Part shown: positions 44,444-53,967 of the stretch, piece after piece | How positions within the stretch are numbered: the first letter of the stretch is position 1 | Layout of the letters: the number at the start of each line of letters is the position of its first letter | DNA from: Desulfomicrobium orale DSM 12838 | GTDB taxonomy: Bacteria > Desulfobacterota > Desulfovibrionia > Desulfovibrionales > Desulfomicrobiaceae | Length of the DNA: 64,000 nucleotides | Direction: 5' to 3' | NCBI RefSeq assembly: GCF_001553625.1 | Contig: NZ_CP014230.1 | Location: 868,001 to 932,000 of the forward strand | Made by a program: the position numbers and the translations under genes | The notes under the pieces: generated by a model | What the model was told of the DNA's origin: nothing | The model's database searches: none | Seen by the model: only the letters and a program-made list of their open reading frames with translations

Positions 44444-44780
44444 AGACTTCGCGGGCCGTCCGGAATCATGTCTGAACCGGATATAAAGCTCTCAATGGAA
44501 AGCTCCGGAGCACGTGGAAATTTCTGAGCGGATGTCTGACGCTGCTCTGAAAATCGTACGTCATCCTTTGCCCGGAAATATTCAGGGCGCATATTTTTGT
44601 ACAAATTTGCATGAAGCGACTGAGAGCCGGCAGGCTCTGTTCCGGGCGGATTCATGCGTTTTTTCCGCTGGTATCCCGCCAAATCTCAGCAGACTTTCTC
44701 CGCCGGGAACATGCGATCTCCATCCATGTGTGTTCTGCTGTCCTACATTTTGGGGCAGCTTCTGTTTTTCCGTCCTCCAA
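44444..44780. other. Non-coding gap between the RNB ribonuclease and the frd promoter
   Basis: This 337 bp stretch contains a 103-codon open frame (44514-44825), but it has no ribosome site, an unusual composition and overlaps the promoter boxes. I see no hairpin terminator or recognisable operator. It probably holds regulatory DNA for the fumarate reductase operon. Confidence 0.5.
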
Positions 44781-44809
44781 TTGACCGGAAAAATTGAATC
44801 GATTATCCT
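44781..44809 (+). promoter_or_regulatory. Putative sigma-70 promoter of the frd-fum-mae operon
   Basis: TTGACC (44781-44786) and TATCCT (44804-44809) are separated by exactly 17 bases, about 100 bp before the frdC start. The region between contains no hairpin that I can see. Confidence 0.6.
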
Positions 44810-44912
44810 TTCGCTCGAAAATTAACAGGTATGTGTATCGATGGGATACATATCAGGCCGTTTAACCCAGGGCCGGAAACGGTCCGCAAGACAGACAGAT
44901 GGAGGAGAAGAC

Positions 44913-45563
44913 ATGTCCGTTGACGCCAGTTTGTTCGCCACATGCCCCGGACGACGGGACGCATACCTCGACTGGGTCCAGATGCTCACGGGTCTCGGTC
45001 TGGTCCTGTTCATGGCCTTCCACACCCTGCTTACCTCGTCCATCATATTCGGGGCGGAAGCTCTGGACGGCGTCGCGGGCTTTCTGGAGACCCTGCACTT
45101 GGACACTTTGGCCCACTTCTTCGTGCCCATCCTTTTCTTCACTCATTTCATCGTTGCCGCGCGCAAGATTCCCTTCAGAAGCGAGGGGCAGCTCGCCATC
45201 TGGCGTGACGCGAAACTCCTGCATCACCGCGACACGTGGCTCTGGGTCGTGCAGGCCGTGTCGGCCATGATCATCCTCGTTCTGGGCGCCATCCACATGT
45301 GGACCAACATCAGCGACGGCGCCATTCTGGCGGTCACCTCCACGGCCCGCGTGCAAAGCGGCGGCTGGACGCTTTTCTACTTGGTGCTGGTGCCGCTGGT
45401 ACAGCTGCATGTCTTTATCGGCGTGTACCGCATCGGCGTAAAGTGGGGCTTCATCACCGACACCCTGCGGCCCAAGGCAGCGAAGATCCTGACTGTCATC
45501 TTCTGCTGCGTCACTGTTCTGGCCCTTGTTGCCCTGGCCCGCTACGCCACTATGACCGTCTAA
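44913..45563 (+). CDS. frdC: Fumarate reductase/succinate dehydrogenase cytochrome b subunit
   Basis: 216 residues with five membrane helices, the size and layout of the Wolinella-type di-haem FrdC. Histidines in MAFHTLLTSS, HFFVPILFFTHFI, LGAIHMWT and VQLHVFIGVYRIG are the likely haem ligands and link menaquinone oxidation to FrdA. ATG 44913 has GGAGGAG upstream; the frame's earlier start at 44841 is not supported. First gene of frdCAB-fumarase-malic enzyme. Confidence 0.92.
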   Translation: MSVDASLFATCPGRRDAYLDWVQMLTGLGLVLFMAFHTLLTSSIIFGAEALDGVAGFLETLHLDTLAHFFVPILFFTHFIVAARKIPFRSEGQLAIWRDAKLLHHRDTWLWVVQAVSAMIILVLGAIHMWTNISDGAILAVTSTARVQSGGWTLFYLVLVPLVQLHVFIGVYRIGVKWGFITDTLRPKAAKILTVIFCCVTVLALVALARYATMTV

Positions 45564-45578
45564 TTTCAGGGAGCTGTC

Positions 45579-47444
45579 ATGTTGTACACCCATACTTCTG
45601 ATCTGCTGGTCATCGGTGCCGGACTCTCGGGCGAACGTGTGGCCGTGGAAGCGGCCGAGGCCGGTTTCAGCGTCACCTGTCTGTCCATCGTGCCGGCCAG
45701 GCGTTCCCACTCCTCCGCCGCCCAGGGCGGCATGCAGGCGGCCCTGGGCAATTGCGCCATGGGCGAGGGCGACAATGTGGACGTGCATTTCGCCGACACG
45801 GTCAAAGGCTCCGACTGGGGCTGTGACCAGGAAGTGGCCCGGCTGTTCGCCGACGCCGCACCTATCGAGATGCGCCGTCTGGCCCATTGGGGCGTGCCGT
45901 GGAATCGTGTGGTTCCGGGATCGTCTTTTTATTTCAAGGGCGGGGAAAAATTCGAAAAATTCGAAAAGCCCGAGAAAGAAGGGCTGATCACTGCCCGTTC
46001 TTTCGGCGGCACGGCCAAATGGCGGACCTGCTACACTTCCGACGGCACAGGGCACGCGGTCATGTGCACCATGGACAACAAGTGCGCCCAGCTGGGCATC
46101 AATGTTCTGGACCGCAAGGAGGCCATTTCTCTCATTCACGACGGGGAGAAATGCATGGGGGCCGTTGTGCGCTGTCTGCGTACGGGCGTGCTGGAAATCT
46201 TCCTGGCCAAGGCCACGGTGATCTGTACCGGCGGCTTCGGCCGCATTTACAAGGCCACAACCAATGCGGTCATCTGTGACGGCGGCGGGCATGTCATCGC
46301 GCAGGACACGGGTCTGGTTCCCATCGGCAATCCGGAATCCATCCAGTTCCATCCCACGGGCATCGTGCCCACGGACATCCTGGTCACCGAAGGATGCCGC
46401 GGCGACGGCGGCACGCTGCTGGACGTGAACGAAGAACGCTTCATGCACATCTACGAGCCGGAAAAAGCCGAGCTGGCCTCCCGTGACGTGGTCGCCCGGC
46501 GCATGACCGAGCACATGCGCGCGGGCAAAGGCGTGCAGTCGGCCTATGGAGAGCACCTGTGGCTGGATATCCGCCATCTGGGCGACCGGCACATTTCCAC
46601 CAAGCTGCGTGAAGTGGATGAAATCTGCCGCCATTTTCTGGGCATCGACCCGCGCACCCAGCTCATTCCGGTGCGGCCCACCCAGCACTACACCATGGCG
46701 GGCATCCGCACCAACAAGGACGGCGCGGCCTACGGCCTGAAAGGTCTGTTCTCGGCCGGCGAGGCCGCGTGCTGGGACATGCACGGCTTCAACCGGCTGG
46801 GCGGCAACTCTCTGGCCGAAACCGTGGTGGCCGGGGGCATTATCGGAACCAAGATCGTGGAGTTCCTCAAAGGGTACGAGACAGTCTTCAGCACGGCGGC
46901 CGTCAACGCCGAGGCCAAGCGGCAGCAGGAGCGCATCGACGGTCTGGTGGCCGGAAAATGGGGCCGCGAGAACGTCTACAAGGTGCGCGCCGAAATGCAG
47001 GAAGCGCTGATGAAAGGCTGCTTCGTGTTCCGCAATGAAACGGACCTGACCGAGTGCGTGGAGACGCTTCAGGGCATACTGGAGCGTTCCGAAAAAGTCG
47101 GGCTGGTTTCGAGCGGCGCGGGCGCCAATCATGAACTGGCCGCTGCTTTGAAACTGCGCGGCCAGGTCCGTCTGGCCCTGTGCATCGCCAAGGCGGCGCT
47201 GGAACGCCGGGAAAGCCGCGGCAGCCACAACCGCGAGGACTATCCGGCCAGAAACGACAAGGAATGGCTGAACCGTACCCTGGCCTACTGGCCCGAAGGC
47301 GCGGCACTGCCCGATCTCAAGTACGAGGACGCCACACCCGTCTACGAGATTCCGCCGGGAGAACGCGGCTATGGCGGCGGCAAGATCATCCATGCCGACC
47401 CCAAGGAAATCGAAGCCAAGACCATCCAGCGCAACGCCAAATAA
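45579..47444 (+). CDS. frdA: Fumarate reductase/succinate dehydrogenase flavoprotein
   Basis: 621 residues. The dinucleotide motif VIGAGLSGERVAVEA, the covalent FAD histidine H44 in RSHSSAAQGG, and the active-site blocks QFHPTG, GCRGDGGTLL, HYTMAGIRT and HGFNRLGGNSLAE are intact. With FrdB and FrdC it reduces fumarate with quinol, or oxidises succinate. The three-subunit set with a di-haem FrdC fits organisms that respire or disproportionate fumarate. Confidence 0.96.
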   Translation: MLYTHTSDLLVIGAGLSGERVAVEAAEAGFSVTCLSIVPARRSHSSAAQGGMQAALGNCAMGEGDNVDVHFADTVKGSDWGCDQEVARLFADAAPIEMRRLAHWGVPWNRVVPGSSFYFKGGEKFEKFEKPEKEGLITARSFGGTAKWRTCYTSDGTGHAVMCTMDNKCAQLGINVLDRKEAISLIHDGEKCMGAVVRCLRTGVLEIFLAKATVICTGGFGRIYKATTNAVICDGGGHVIAQDTGLVPIGNPESIQFHPTGIVPTDILVTEGCRGDGGTLLDVNEERFMHIYEPEKAELASRDVVARRMTEHMRAGKGVQSAYGEHLWLDIRHLGDRHISTKLREVDEICRHFLGIDPRTQLIPVRPTQHYTMAGIRTNKDGAAYGLKGLFSAGEAACWDMHGFNRLGGNSLAETVVAGGIIGTKIVEFLKGYETVFSTAAVNAEAKRQQERIDGLVAGKWGRENVYKVRAEMQEALMKGCFVFRNETDLTECVETLQGILERSEKVGLVSSGAGANHELAAALKLRGQVRLALCIAKAALERRESRGSHNREDYPARNDKEWLNRTLAYWPEGAALPDLKYEDATPVYEIPPGERGYGGGKIIHADPKEIEAKTIQRNAK

Positions 47445-47459
47445 ACGAGGTGCACCAAC

Positions 47460-48197
47460 ATGGGACGACTGCTGCAATTCGAGATATTCCGCTATAATCC
47501 TGAGGAAAAAGGCAGCACTCCGCACATGCAGAGCTTTGTGCTGGAGGAAACAGCCAACATGACCCTGTTCATCGTTCTGAACCGTCTGCGGGAGGAGCAG
47601 GACCCCGGCCTCATCTTCGACTTCTGCTGCCGCGCCGGCATCTGCGGATCCTGCGCCATGGTCATAAACGGCCGCCCCGGCCTCGCCTGTCAGACCAAAA
47701 CTGCGGACCTGCCGGAGCAGATCACTCTTCTGCCCCTGCCCGTGTTCAAGCTCATCGGCGACCTGTCCGTGGACACCGGCGTGTGGTTCCGCGAGATGTA
47801 TCAGAAGACCGAATCCTGGATTCATACCAACAAGGTTTTCGATCCGACCAAGGAAGAGGAACGCATGGATAACGCCGTGGCCGAGCAGATCTACGAACTG
47901 GAACGCTGTGTTGAATGCGGCTGCTGCATCGCCGCCTGCGGTACGGCGAGGATGCGCGACGATTTTCTGGGAGCGGCCTCGCTGAACCGCGTGGCCCGGT
48001 TTGTGATCGACCCCCGCGATCAGCGCACGGACAAGGAGTACTTCGAGATCATCGGCAATGACTACGGCATTTTCGGGTGCATGGGTCTGCTCGCCTGTGA
48101 GGATGTCTGTCCCAAGAAGCTGCCGCTTCAGAACCAGCTCGGTTTTCTGCGGCGGAAGATGGGTATCACCGCCCTCAAGCAGATCTTCAGGAGGTGA
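47460..48197 (+). CDS. frdB: Fumarate reductase/succinate dehydrogenase iron-sulfur subunit
   Basis: 245 residues. The N-terminal ferredoxin part binds [2Fe-2S] (CCRAGICGSCAM with PGLAC); the C-terminal part has CVECGCCIAAC and the CMGLLACEDVCPKKL block for [4Fe-4S] and [3Fe-4S] clusters. It carries electrons between FrdC haem and FrdA FAD. It lies 15 bp after frdA and three before the fumarase subunit. Confidence 0.96.
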   Translation: MGRLLQFEIFRYNPEEKGSTPHMQSFVLEETANMTLFIVLNRLREEQDPGLIFDFCCRAGICGSCAMVINGRPGLACQTKTADLPEQITLLPLPVFKLIGDLSVDTGVWFREMYQKTESWIHTNKVFDPTKEEERMDNAVAEQIYELERCVECGCCIAACGTARMRDDFLGAASLNRVARFVIDPRDQRTDKEYFEIIGNDYGIFGCMGLLACEDVCPKKLPLQNQLGFLRRKMGITALKQIFRR

Positions 48198-48200
48198 GCC

Positions 48201-49040
48201 GTGCGCACGCTCAACGCTGATGACGTTGTCGAGGCTGTGGCCAGAATGTGCGTGGACGCGAACCGCTATCTGCCGGAGGACGTCCGGGAGCGGTTCGCAC
48301 ACTGTGCGGCCGGGGAAGACACCCCCGCAGCCAGAGAGGTTTTCCGGCAGCTGACCGAAAACTACCAGCTGGCCGAGGAAACCGGCCTGCCTCTGTGTCA
48401 GGACACGGGTCTGGCGGTGTTCTTCGTGGATGTGGGCGAGGATCTGCGGGTGGAGGGTATGAATCTGCGCGAGGCCATCAATGAAGGTGTGCGCAAAGGC
48501 TACACCGAAGGCTTCCTGCGCAAATCCGTCTGCGATCCGCTGACCCGGGCCAACACCAGGGACAACACTCCGGCCGTCATCCACTTCGACATCGTGCCGG
48601 GAGACAGGCTGAAAATCGCCTTCATGGCCAAGGGCGGGGGCAGCGAAAACATGTCCCGCGTGACCATGCTGGCTCCGGCTCAGGGCTGGCCGGGCATCAG
48701 GAAGTTCGTGCTGGAGCGCGTGGCCGAGGCTGGCCCCAACCCCTGCCCGCCCACGGTGGTGGGCATCGGCGTGGGCGGCACCTTCGACTACGCGCCCATT
48801 CTGGCCAAAAAGGCGCTCATGCGGAAACTCGGCGACACCAATCCGGACCCTAGGCTGGACGCCATGGAGAAGGAACTGCTGGCAGATTTGAACAAGCTGG
48901 GCATAGGCCCCATGGGCCTGGGAGGCCGGACCACCACCCTCGACGTGAAAATCGCCATGAGCCCCTGCCACATCGCTAGTCTCCCTCTGGCTGTAAACAT
49001 CCAGTGCCATTCGTCCCGGCATCAGGAGGTGGAACTCTGA
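48201..49040 (+). CDS. Class I fumarate hydratase, alpha subunit
   Basis: 279 residues, the N-terminal half of the iron-sulfur fumarase (TtdA/FumA-like). GLPLCQDTGLAVFFVDVG, AKGGGSENMSRVTML and NPCPPTVVGIGVGGTFDY are family blocks, and their cysteines are candidates for the [4Fe-4S] ligands. It interconverts fumarate and malate. Translation starts at GTG three bases after frdB, and the stop overlaps the beta subunit start by one base. Confidence 0.93.
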   Translation: MRTLNADDVVEAVARMCVDANRYLPEDVRERFAHCAAGEDTPAAREVFRQLTENYQLAEETGLPLCQDTGLAVFFVDVGEDLRVEGMNLREAINEGVRKGYTEGFLRKSVCDPLTRANTRDNTPAVIHFDIVPGDRLKIAFMAKGGGSENMSRVTMLAPAQGWPGIRKFVLERVAEAGPNPCPPTVVGIGVGGTFDYAPILAKKALMRKLGDTNPDPRLDAMEKELLADLNKLGIGPMGLGGRTTTLDVKIAMSPCHIASLPLAVNIQCHSSRHQEVEL

Positions 49041-49597
49041 TGGCTGAACATTCTTTCAACACGCCGCTGCGGGATGAGGACATTGTCCAGCTCAGGGCCG
49101 GGGACGTGGTCCGCCTGACCGGCACCATCTATACGGCCCGTGACGCGGCCCACAAGCGCCTGTGCGATCTGCTGGACAAGGACGAAGCCCTGCCTTTCGA
49201 TCTGAAGGGGTCGGTCATTTACTATGTAGGGCCGAGCCCCGCGCCTCCGGGCCGGCCCATCGGCTCGGCCGGTCCCACCACCAGCTACCGCATGGACAGC
49301 TATGCTCCGCGTCTGCACGCTCTGGGCTGCAAGGCTTCCGTGGGCAAAGGCCGCAGAAACGACGCCGTGCGTCAGGCCCTGAAAGATCACAAGGCCGTGT
49401 ATTTCGGGGCCACAGGCGGGGCCGGGGCGTTGCTCTCCAAATGCATCACTTCGGCCAGGGTCATTGCTTTCGAGGAACTTGGGCCCGAGGCGGTGCGGGA
49501 ACTGACTGTGGAGGATTTTCCGCTTCTGGTCATAAACGACTGTTACGGCGGCGAGCTGTATGTGCAGTCCGACCGCGTGGCCGTCGGTCTGGAATAG
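49040..49597 (+). CDS. Class I fumarate hydratase, beta subunit
   Basis: 185 residues, matching the C-terminal half of class I fumarases (FumA C-terminal/TtdB). GTIYTARDAAHKRL, YYVGPSPAP, GPTTSYRMDSYAP and KGRRNDAV are recognisable. It completes the hydratase with the alpha subunit. ATG 49040 overlaps the alpha stop as TGATG with a strong AGGAGGTGG site. The gene ends 90 bp before the malic enzyme. Confidence 0.93.
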   Translation: MAEHSFNTPLRDEDIVQLRAGDVVRLTGTIYTARDAAHKRLCDLLDKDEALPFDLKGSVIYYVGPSPAPPGRPIGSAGPTTSYRMDSYAPRLHALGCKASVGKGRRNDAVRQALKDHKAVYFGATGGAGALLSKCITSARVIAFEELGPEAVRELTVEDFPLLVINDCYGGELYVQSDRVAVGLE

Positions 49598-49687
49598 GGG
49601 AGGGACCGTAGGGCTCCCTTCCACTTTTCGAAGTCCGGCGACGCGGAAACCACGCCGCAACACGAGAACCAATCACAGGAGGAACAC

Positions 49688-51010
49688 ATGGCGCTTTACA
49701 CCAAACAGGAGGCCTTGGATTACCATTCCGAAGTCAGGCCCGGAAAAGTGGAAGTGGTGCCGGTCAAGCCCTATTCCACCCAGAAGCACCTGACCATGGC
49801 CTACAGCCCCGGCGTGGCCGAAGCCTGCATGGAAATTGCCGGGGACAAGGAACTCTCCTACAAATACACGGGCCGGGGCAATCTGGTGGCCGTGGTTTCC
49901 AACGGCACGGCTGTGCTCGGCCTGGGGAACATCGGGGCTTACGCCAGCAAGCCGGTCATGGAAGGAAAGGGCCTGCTGTTCAAGATTTTCGCCGATGTGG
50001 ACGTGTATGACATCAACCTGAACGTGACCGATCCGGACAAGCTGTGCGAGATCGTCAAGGCTCTGGAGCCGACCTTCGGCGGCATCAACCTGGAAGACAT
50101 CAAGGCTCCGGAATGCTTCTATATCGAAGACAAGCTGAAAAAGGAGATGGGCATTCCGGTCTTTCACGACGACCAGCACGGCACGGCCATCATTTCCGCC
50201 GCGGGGCTCCTCAATGCCTTGGACATCACCGGCAAGAAGATCGGTGATCTGCGCATGGTCGTGTCCGGCGCGGGTGCGGCGGCCGTGTCCTGCACCCGGC
50301 TGTACATGGCGCTGGGGATGCGTCTGGAAAACATCGCCATGTTCGATTCCAAAGGCCATATCCACGCCGGCCGCACGGATTTGAGCGACCAGAAACGCGA
50401 ATTCGCCACACAGAAAGCCTACGCCTCTCTGGCCGAAGCCATGAAGGGCGCGGATCTGTTTCTGGGACTGTCCACAGCCGGACTGGTCACGCAGGACATG
50501 GTCAAGGGCATGGCCAAGGACCCGATTATCTTCGCCTGCGCCAACCCGGTGCCGGAAATTTCCTACACCGACGCCAAGGCCGTACGACCCGACGCCATCA
50601 TCGGCACGGGCCGTTCGGACTTTCCCAACCAGATCAACAACGTGCTGGGGTTTCCCTTCATTTTCCGGGGCGCGCTGGACGTCATGGCCACGGAAATCAA
50701 CGAGGACATGAAACTGGCCGCGGCCAAGGCTCTGGCCCGGCTGGCCAAGGAACCCGTGCCGGACTATGTGCTCAAAGCCTACAATGTGGACAGAATGGAA
50801 TTCGGGCCGGATTACATCATCCCCAAGCCCGTGGATCTGCGCCTCATCGAGTTCGAGTCCGCCGCCGTGGCCGAGGCGGCCATGAAAACCGGCGTGGCCA
50901 GAAAGTCCATAGCCGACATGGACGCTTACCGGGCCTTGCTGCGTAAGCGCATCGAAGCCTCCCGCAAACGTCTGGACGCCTTCGTGCAGACGTATCCGCA
51001 GATATTCTGA
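49688..51010 (+). CDS. maeB: Malic enzyme (NAD(P)-dependent, short MaeB type)
   Basis: 440 residues. [44 protein letters not shown] and [12 protein letters not shown] (dinucleotide site) place it in the malic enzyme family of MaeB type without the C-terminal phosphotransacetylase-like domain of long MaeB. It decarboxylates malate to pyruvate. Together with fumarase and fumarate reductase it forms a C4-dicarboxylate module that lets cells oxidise malate and fumarate to pyruvate while reducing part to succinate. A terminator follows. Confidence 0.94.
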   Translation: MALYTKQEALDYHSEVRPGKVEVVPVKPYSTQKHLTMAYSPGVAEACMEIAGDKELSYKYTGRGNLVAVVSNGTAVLGLGNIGAYASKPVMEGKGLLFKIFADVDVYDINLNVTDPDKLCEIVKALEPTFGGINLEDIKAPECFYIEDKLKKEMGIPVFHDDQHGTAIISAAGLLNALDITGKKIGDLRMVVSGAGAAAVSCTRLYMALGMRLENIAMFDSKGHIHAGRTDLSDQKREFATQKAYASLAEAMKGADLFLGLSTAGLVTQDMVKGMAKDPIIFACANPVPEISYTDAKAVRPDAIIGTGRSDFPNQINNVLGFPFIFRGALDVMATEINEDMKLAAAKALARLAKEPVPDYVLKAYNVDRMEFGPDYIIPKPVDLRLIEFESAAVAEAAMKTGVARKSIADMDAYRALLRKRIEASRKRLDAFVQTYPQIF

Positions 51011-51038
51011 ATCGTTCGGCTCAAAATCCGCGTGATCC

Positions 51039-51070
51039 ATCCCCCGTCCATGTTGGCGGGGGATTTTTTT
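51039..51070 (+). terminator. Intrinsic terminator of the frd-fum-mae operon
   Basis: ATCCCCCG (51039-51046) pairs perfectly with CGGGGGAT (51057-51064) and runs into seven T (51064-51070), 29 bp after the malic enzyme stop. Confidence 0.92.
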
Positions 51071-51167
51071 GCCATGTCCGGAAGGGCCATGCTTCGGATT
51101 GATGTGCGCGCCGTTTTCTTGCTATCAAGGAAGGGATATCGCAATTTTTCATCTTTGAATTCCGGGC

Positions 51168-51190
51168 CCCGCCAGAAATACGCTGGCGGG
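51168..51190 (+). other. Hairpin in the leader of the zinc peptidase gene
   Basis: CCCGCCAG (51168-51175) and CTGGCGGG (51183-51190) form an 8 bp perfect stem with a seven-base loop, 26 bases before the start codon and without a T-run. It may stabilise or regulate the mRNA. Confidence 0.45.
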
Positions 51191-51215
51191 CGTGACCGGC
51201 AACCCCGGAGGGATC

Positions 51216-52040
51216 ATGCGCTGGCAGGGAAGAGAAGAAAGTTCGCGGGTGGAAGACCGGCGCGGCGTGCGCGGCAAGGGTGTGGTGGGAATCGGCGGGC
51301 TCGGCATCGTGGTGCTCATCGTCTACACGCTCATGGGTGGCAATCCTGCGGATCTTTTGCAGGTTATCGAGGGCGCTCCGCAACAGCAGACCACCCAGCC
51401 CTATCAGGAAAGTCCGGAAGAAGAGCGCCTGCGCAAATTCTCGTCGGTGGTGCTGCGTGAAACGGAACTGGTCTGGGCGGATATTTTTTCCCGGAACGGG
51501 CATCGCTATCAGGAACCCACGCTGGTCATCTATTCCGGGCAGGTGCAGAGCGGGTGCGGGCTAGCTTCTTCCGGCGTGGGGCCGTTCTACTGTCCGCGCG
51601 ATCAGCGCATCTATGTGGATCTGAGCTTTTACCGGGAACTGCAGCACCGGTTCAAGGCTCCGGGGGATTTCGCCATGGCCTATGTGCTGGCCCACGAGGT
51701 GGGACACCATGTGCAGCATCAACTGGGCATTCTGGAAAAAGTACAGGCCCTGCGCTCACGCATGAGCCAGGAGGAGTACAACACCTATTCCGTCAGGCTC
51801 GAGCATCTGGCCGGGGTATGGGCCTGTCACGTGCGGAACAAGGGACTGCTGGAACAGGGAGATGTGGAAGAGGCCATGGCCGCCGCGAGCGCTGTGGGAG
51901 ATGACGCCATCCAGAAACAGATGCGCGGGCATGTGCAGCCCGAAACCTTCACCCACGGCACGTCCCGGCAGCGCATGGAGTGGTTCATGAAAGGCTTTCG
52001 CGCGGGGGATCTGTCCCAGGGCGATACTTTCAGTCAGTAG
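51216..52040 (+). CDS. ypfJ: YpfJ-family neutral zinc metallopeptidase with internal deletion
   Basis: 274 residues. A membrane anchor (about 22-40) is followed by a linker and the zinc peptidase domain; HEVGH at 160-164 is the HExxH zinc motif. QSGCGLASSGVGPFYCP and FTHGTSRQRMEWF are typical of YpfJ. At residues 195-200 the sequence reads LEHLAGVW where relatives have a longer LELQADCFAGVW-type segment, so about four residues are missing in the zone holding the third zinc ligand. The glutamate may remain. ATG 51216 follows GGAGGG. The substrate of the family is unknown. Confidence 0.86.
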   Translation: MRWQGREESSRVEDRRGVRGKGVVGIGGLGIVVLIVYTLMGGNPADLLQVIEGAPQQQTTQPYQESPEEERLRKFSSVVLRETELVWADIFSRNGHRYQEPTLVIYSGQVQSGCGLASSGVGPFYCPRDQRIYVDLSFYRELQHRFKAPGDFAMAYVLAHEVGHHVQHQLGILEKVQALRSRMSQEEYNTYSVRLEHLAGVWACHVRNKGLLEQGDVEEAMAAASAVGDDAIQKQMRGHVQPETFTHGTSRQRMEWFMKGFRAGDLSQGDTFSQ

Positions 52041-52051
52041 CCGGGAGATCA

Positions 52052-52210
52052 GGGCTTGTTGAGAATCATCGAGAATTGATCACGGCAGCAGCCAAATAGA
52101 TGGCTGCATGGCTGCCGCAAAGCGGCTGTCGGTCTTCGCGCCAGGGACTCTATCCGTGCGCACAATCCACCGTACCGCTTCGACAAACAGGCGGTTGAAA
52201 GAAAATTATA
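52052..52210 (-). pseudogene. Remnant of an IS5-like insertion sequence
   Basis: On the minus strand NRLFVEAVRWIVRT (52155-52196) matches the start region of IS5-type OrfA, and AAIYLAAAVINSR followed by stop (52066-52107) looks like the end of the matching OrfB; the body between is deleted and frames differ. The outer end GGGCTTGTTGAGAATCATCGA (52052-52072, near-identical to 54352-54371) would be the terminal repeat. The element is dead. Confidence 0.6.
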
Positions 52211-52248
52211 CTTGCAGGTTGGGCTGTTCAATCAGGGGAATGCTCCTT

Positions 52249-53967
52249 TTATTCACTTTTTTCCTGCCTTATCTGGATAGTTTGACAGGCTATATCGGCA
52301 AGATCGGCACCTCCGACATGTGTAATCATCAAGATGATGCGACGCTCTTTTTCCTGTTCTAAAATTTTATAAATTGCCTGTCTTGTTTCTGCATCCACAT
52401 TAGCGTCTATTTCATCCAAAATGAGTATCGGCTTGTCTGAATATAAGGCTCGTCCGAGAATTATTCTCCTTTGCTCCCCTTTGGACAGATTGTTCCCGTA
52501 CTCAGCAACAGTATGATCCAGAGAGAAATTGAGCCGCAAGGCACTGAGGATATCGTTACATTTAACGATATTTTGTGACTTGAAGGGGTAACAGATGTTG
52601 TCGGCCAGTGTTCCGGGCACAAAATGGCTGTCCTGAGACGCAAATGCGATATGGTTTCTGTAGTGCTGGAATTCATCGATTCGAACGATATTTCCGGCCT
52701 TAAGTACGCCTTGAAATGGCACTCCCAACCCGAGAAGTGACTGAGCCAGACGAGTTTTGCCCACCCCGCTTTTCCCCTGAATAACGACCAGACCGGCTTT
52801 AGGGAGAACAAGGGATATCGGAACGCAATCACCGGTTTCGATCTCTATTTTACCGTGGACCTCAAAAGGTAAAACCTCATCGATAGTTGCGGGAGAAATC
52901 ATGGATGTTGGTTCTTCGGGCAGCTCAATAATTCGCAAAAGCCGCTTATAGGATATAAGGCCCCGCTGTATAGTCTGGTAGTATCTGGCCCAGTTCGCCA
53001 GAGGAGCATAGAATTTTGTAATGTAAAGCAAGATAATTGGGATTATCCCTATAAATGTGGGGTCTTGTGTCGCTAGATAGGCCACATAGGCGAGTACTGT
53101 AACTGTTCCAAGAGATCTTAGAACGCTTTCCTGAAAAAAGAAAAAACCTAAATTCACGTTGCTCTCTTTACGTATCTTATAATTTTCTTGATTCAGTTCA
53201 AGCAGTGAGTCAATTTCTCTCTCTTCTGCCTGGCAGGATTTAATACTGCCTAATCCTAAAGCCGTGCGTTGAATAAAACCTGTACTCGCTGATTCTATAC
53301 TCTGTCTCGACTGAGCGTATCTTCTTTGAAGAAGTCCTGTTTTTCGGCTGACAACGAAGAGGAGGGGTATTATTAAAAATAAAATCGCTAAGATTTTCCA
53401 ATCAATAATCAAAATGATGACACTTATCCAAATCAAATCTAATATGTCGAAGCATAACGTGTAGAGAGGATTTCCTATCAGATAGTCCAATTGCTGGGTA
53501 TCGTTCATCAACCTGTGAACTATTTCTCCGCTATTCAATTTTTCCTTGTCAGAATCATTATCAGGGCTCTCAAGAGCATTCCGGTTGCTCTTGAGAATTT
53601 TTGAAAAACAAAGCTGTCGGATATAAAGAATAAATTTATCTGAACACAATGAAACATATATTGCAAACGTATTCCTCACGACTTGAAATAAAAGGCTTGA
53701 TACCAGAAACAGAAAAAGGAAGATAATTACGTTTGACAAATTGCTGATGTTCGTTGCCCAATTGAGGAAATCGTTCAAGAGGCCAATAGGCGAATACGCG
53801 GGTGCGGATATCTTTATGTCGCGCCCGATGATGGCGTTAACAGTAGCGCCCAAAAAATGCGCAGGTAACGCCGCGAAAAATGAAGAAATACATGCAAGTA
53901 GGGAGATAAGAAGAAAAGCGACCGTTGTGATGCCACTGGAGTGCAGCAGGTAAATAAGCTTGCTCAT
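52249..53967 (-). CDS. ABC exporter, fused membrane and ATPase domains
   Basis: 572 residues. About six membrane helices (to about 330) precede an ATPase domain with Walker A GKSGVGKTR, Q-loop FASQDSHF, signature LSKGEQRR (a changed LSGGQ) and Walker B ILILDEID followed by the THVGG switch. There is no C39 peptidase domain. Such half-transporters export peptides, lipids or drugs as dimers. The gene is visibly AT-rich and uses codons unlike its neighbours, so recent acquisition is likely. It lies between IS5-like remnants. The cargo is unknown. Confidence 0.85.
   Translation of the reverse strand: MSKLIYLLHSSGITTVAFLLISLLACISSFFAALPAHFLGATVNAIIGRDIKISAPAYSPIGLLNDFLNWATNISNLSNVIIFLFLFLVSSLLFQVVRNTFAIYVSLCSDKFILYIRQLCFSKILKSNRNALESPDNDSDKEKLNSGEIVHRLMNDTQQLDYLIGNPLYTLCFDILDLIWISVIILIIDWKILAILFLIIPLLFVVSRKTGLLQRRYAQSRQSIESASTGFIQRTALGLGSIKSCQAEEREIDSLLELNQENYKIRKESNVNLGFFFFQESVLRSLGTVTVLAYVAYLATQDPTFIGIIPIILLYITKFYAPLANWARYYQTIQRGLISYKRLLRIIELPEEPTSMISPATIDEVLPFEVHGKIEIETGDCVPISLVLPKAGLVVIQGKSGVGKTRLAQSLLGLGVPFQGVLKAGNIVRIDEFQHYRNHIAFASQDSHFVPGTLADNICYPFKSQNIVKCNDILSALRLNFSLDHTVAEYGNNLSKGEQRRIILGRALYSDKPILILDEIDANVDAETRQAIYKILEQEKERRIILMITHVGGADLADIACQTIQIRQEKSE

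Noticed and set aside
44514-44825. Plus-strand 103-codon frame before frdC
   Set aside because: No ribosome site, covers the promoter boxes, and the cysteine- and serine-rich translation matches nothing.
44862-49022. Minus-strand open frame of 1386 codons opposite frdCAB and fumarase
   Set aside because: It is the antisense shadow of well-recognised GC-rich genes; the translation is rich in H, G, Q and R and matches no family.
49673-51040. Minus-strand 455-codon frame opposite malic enzyme
   Set aside because: Antisense shadow; the plus-strand malic enzyme has all family motifs.
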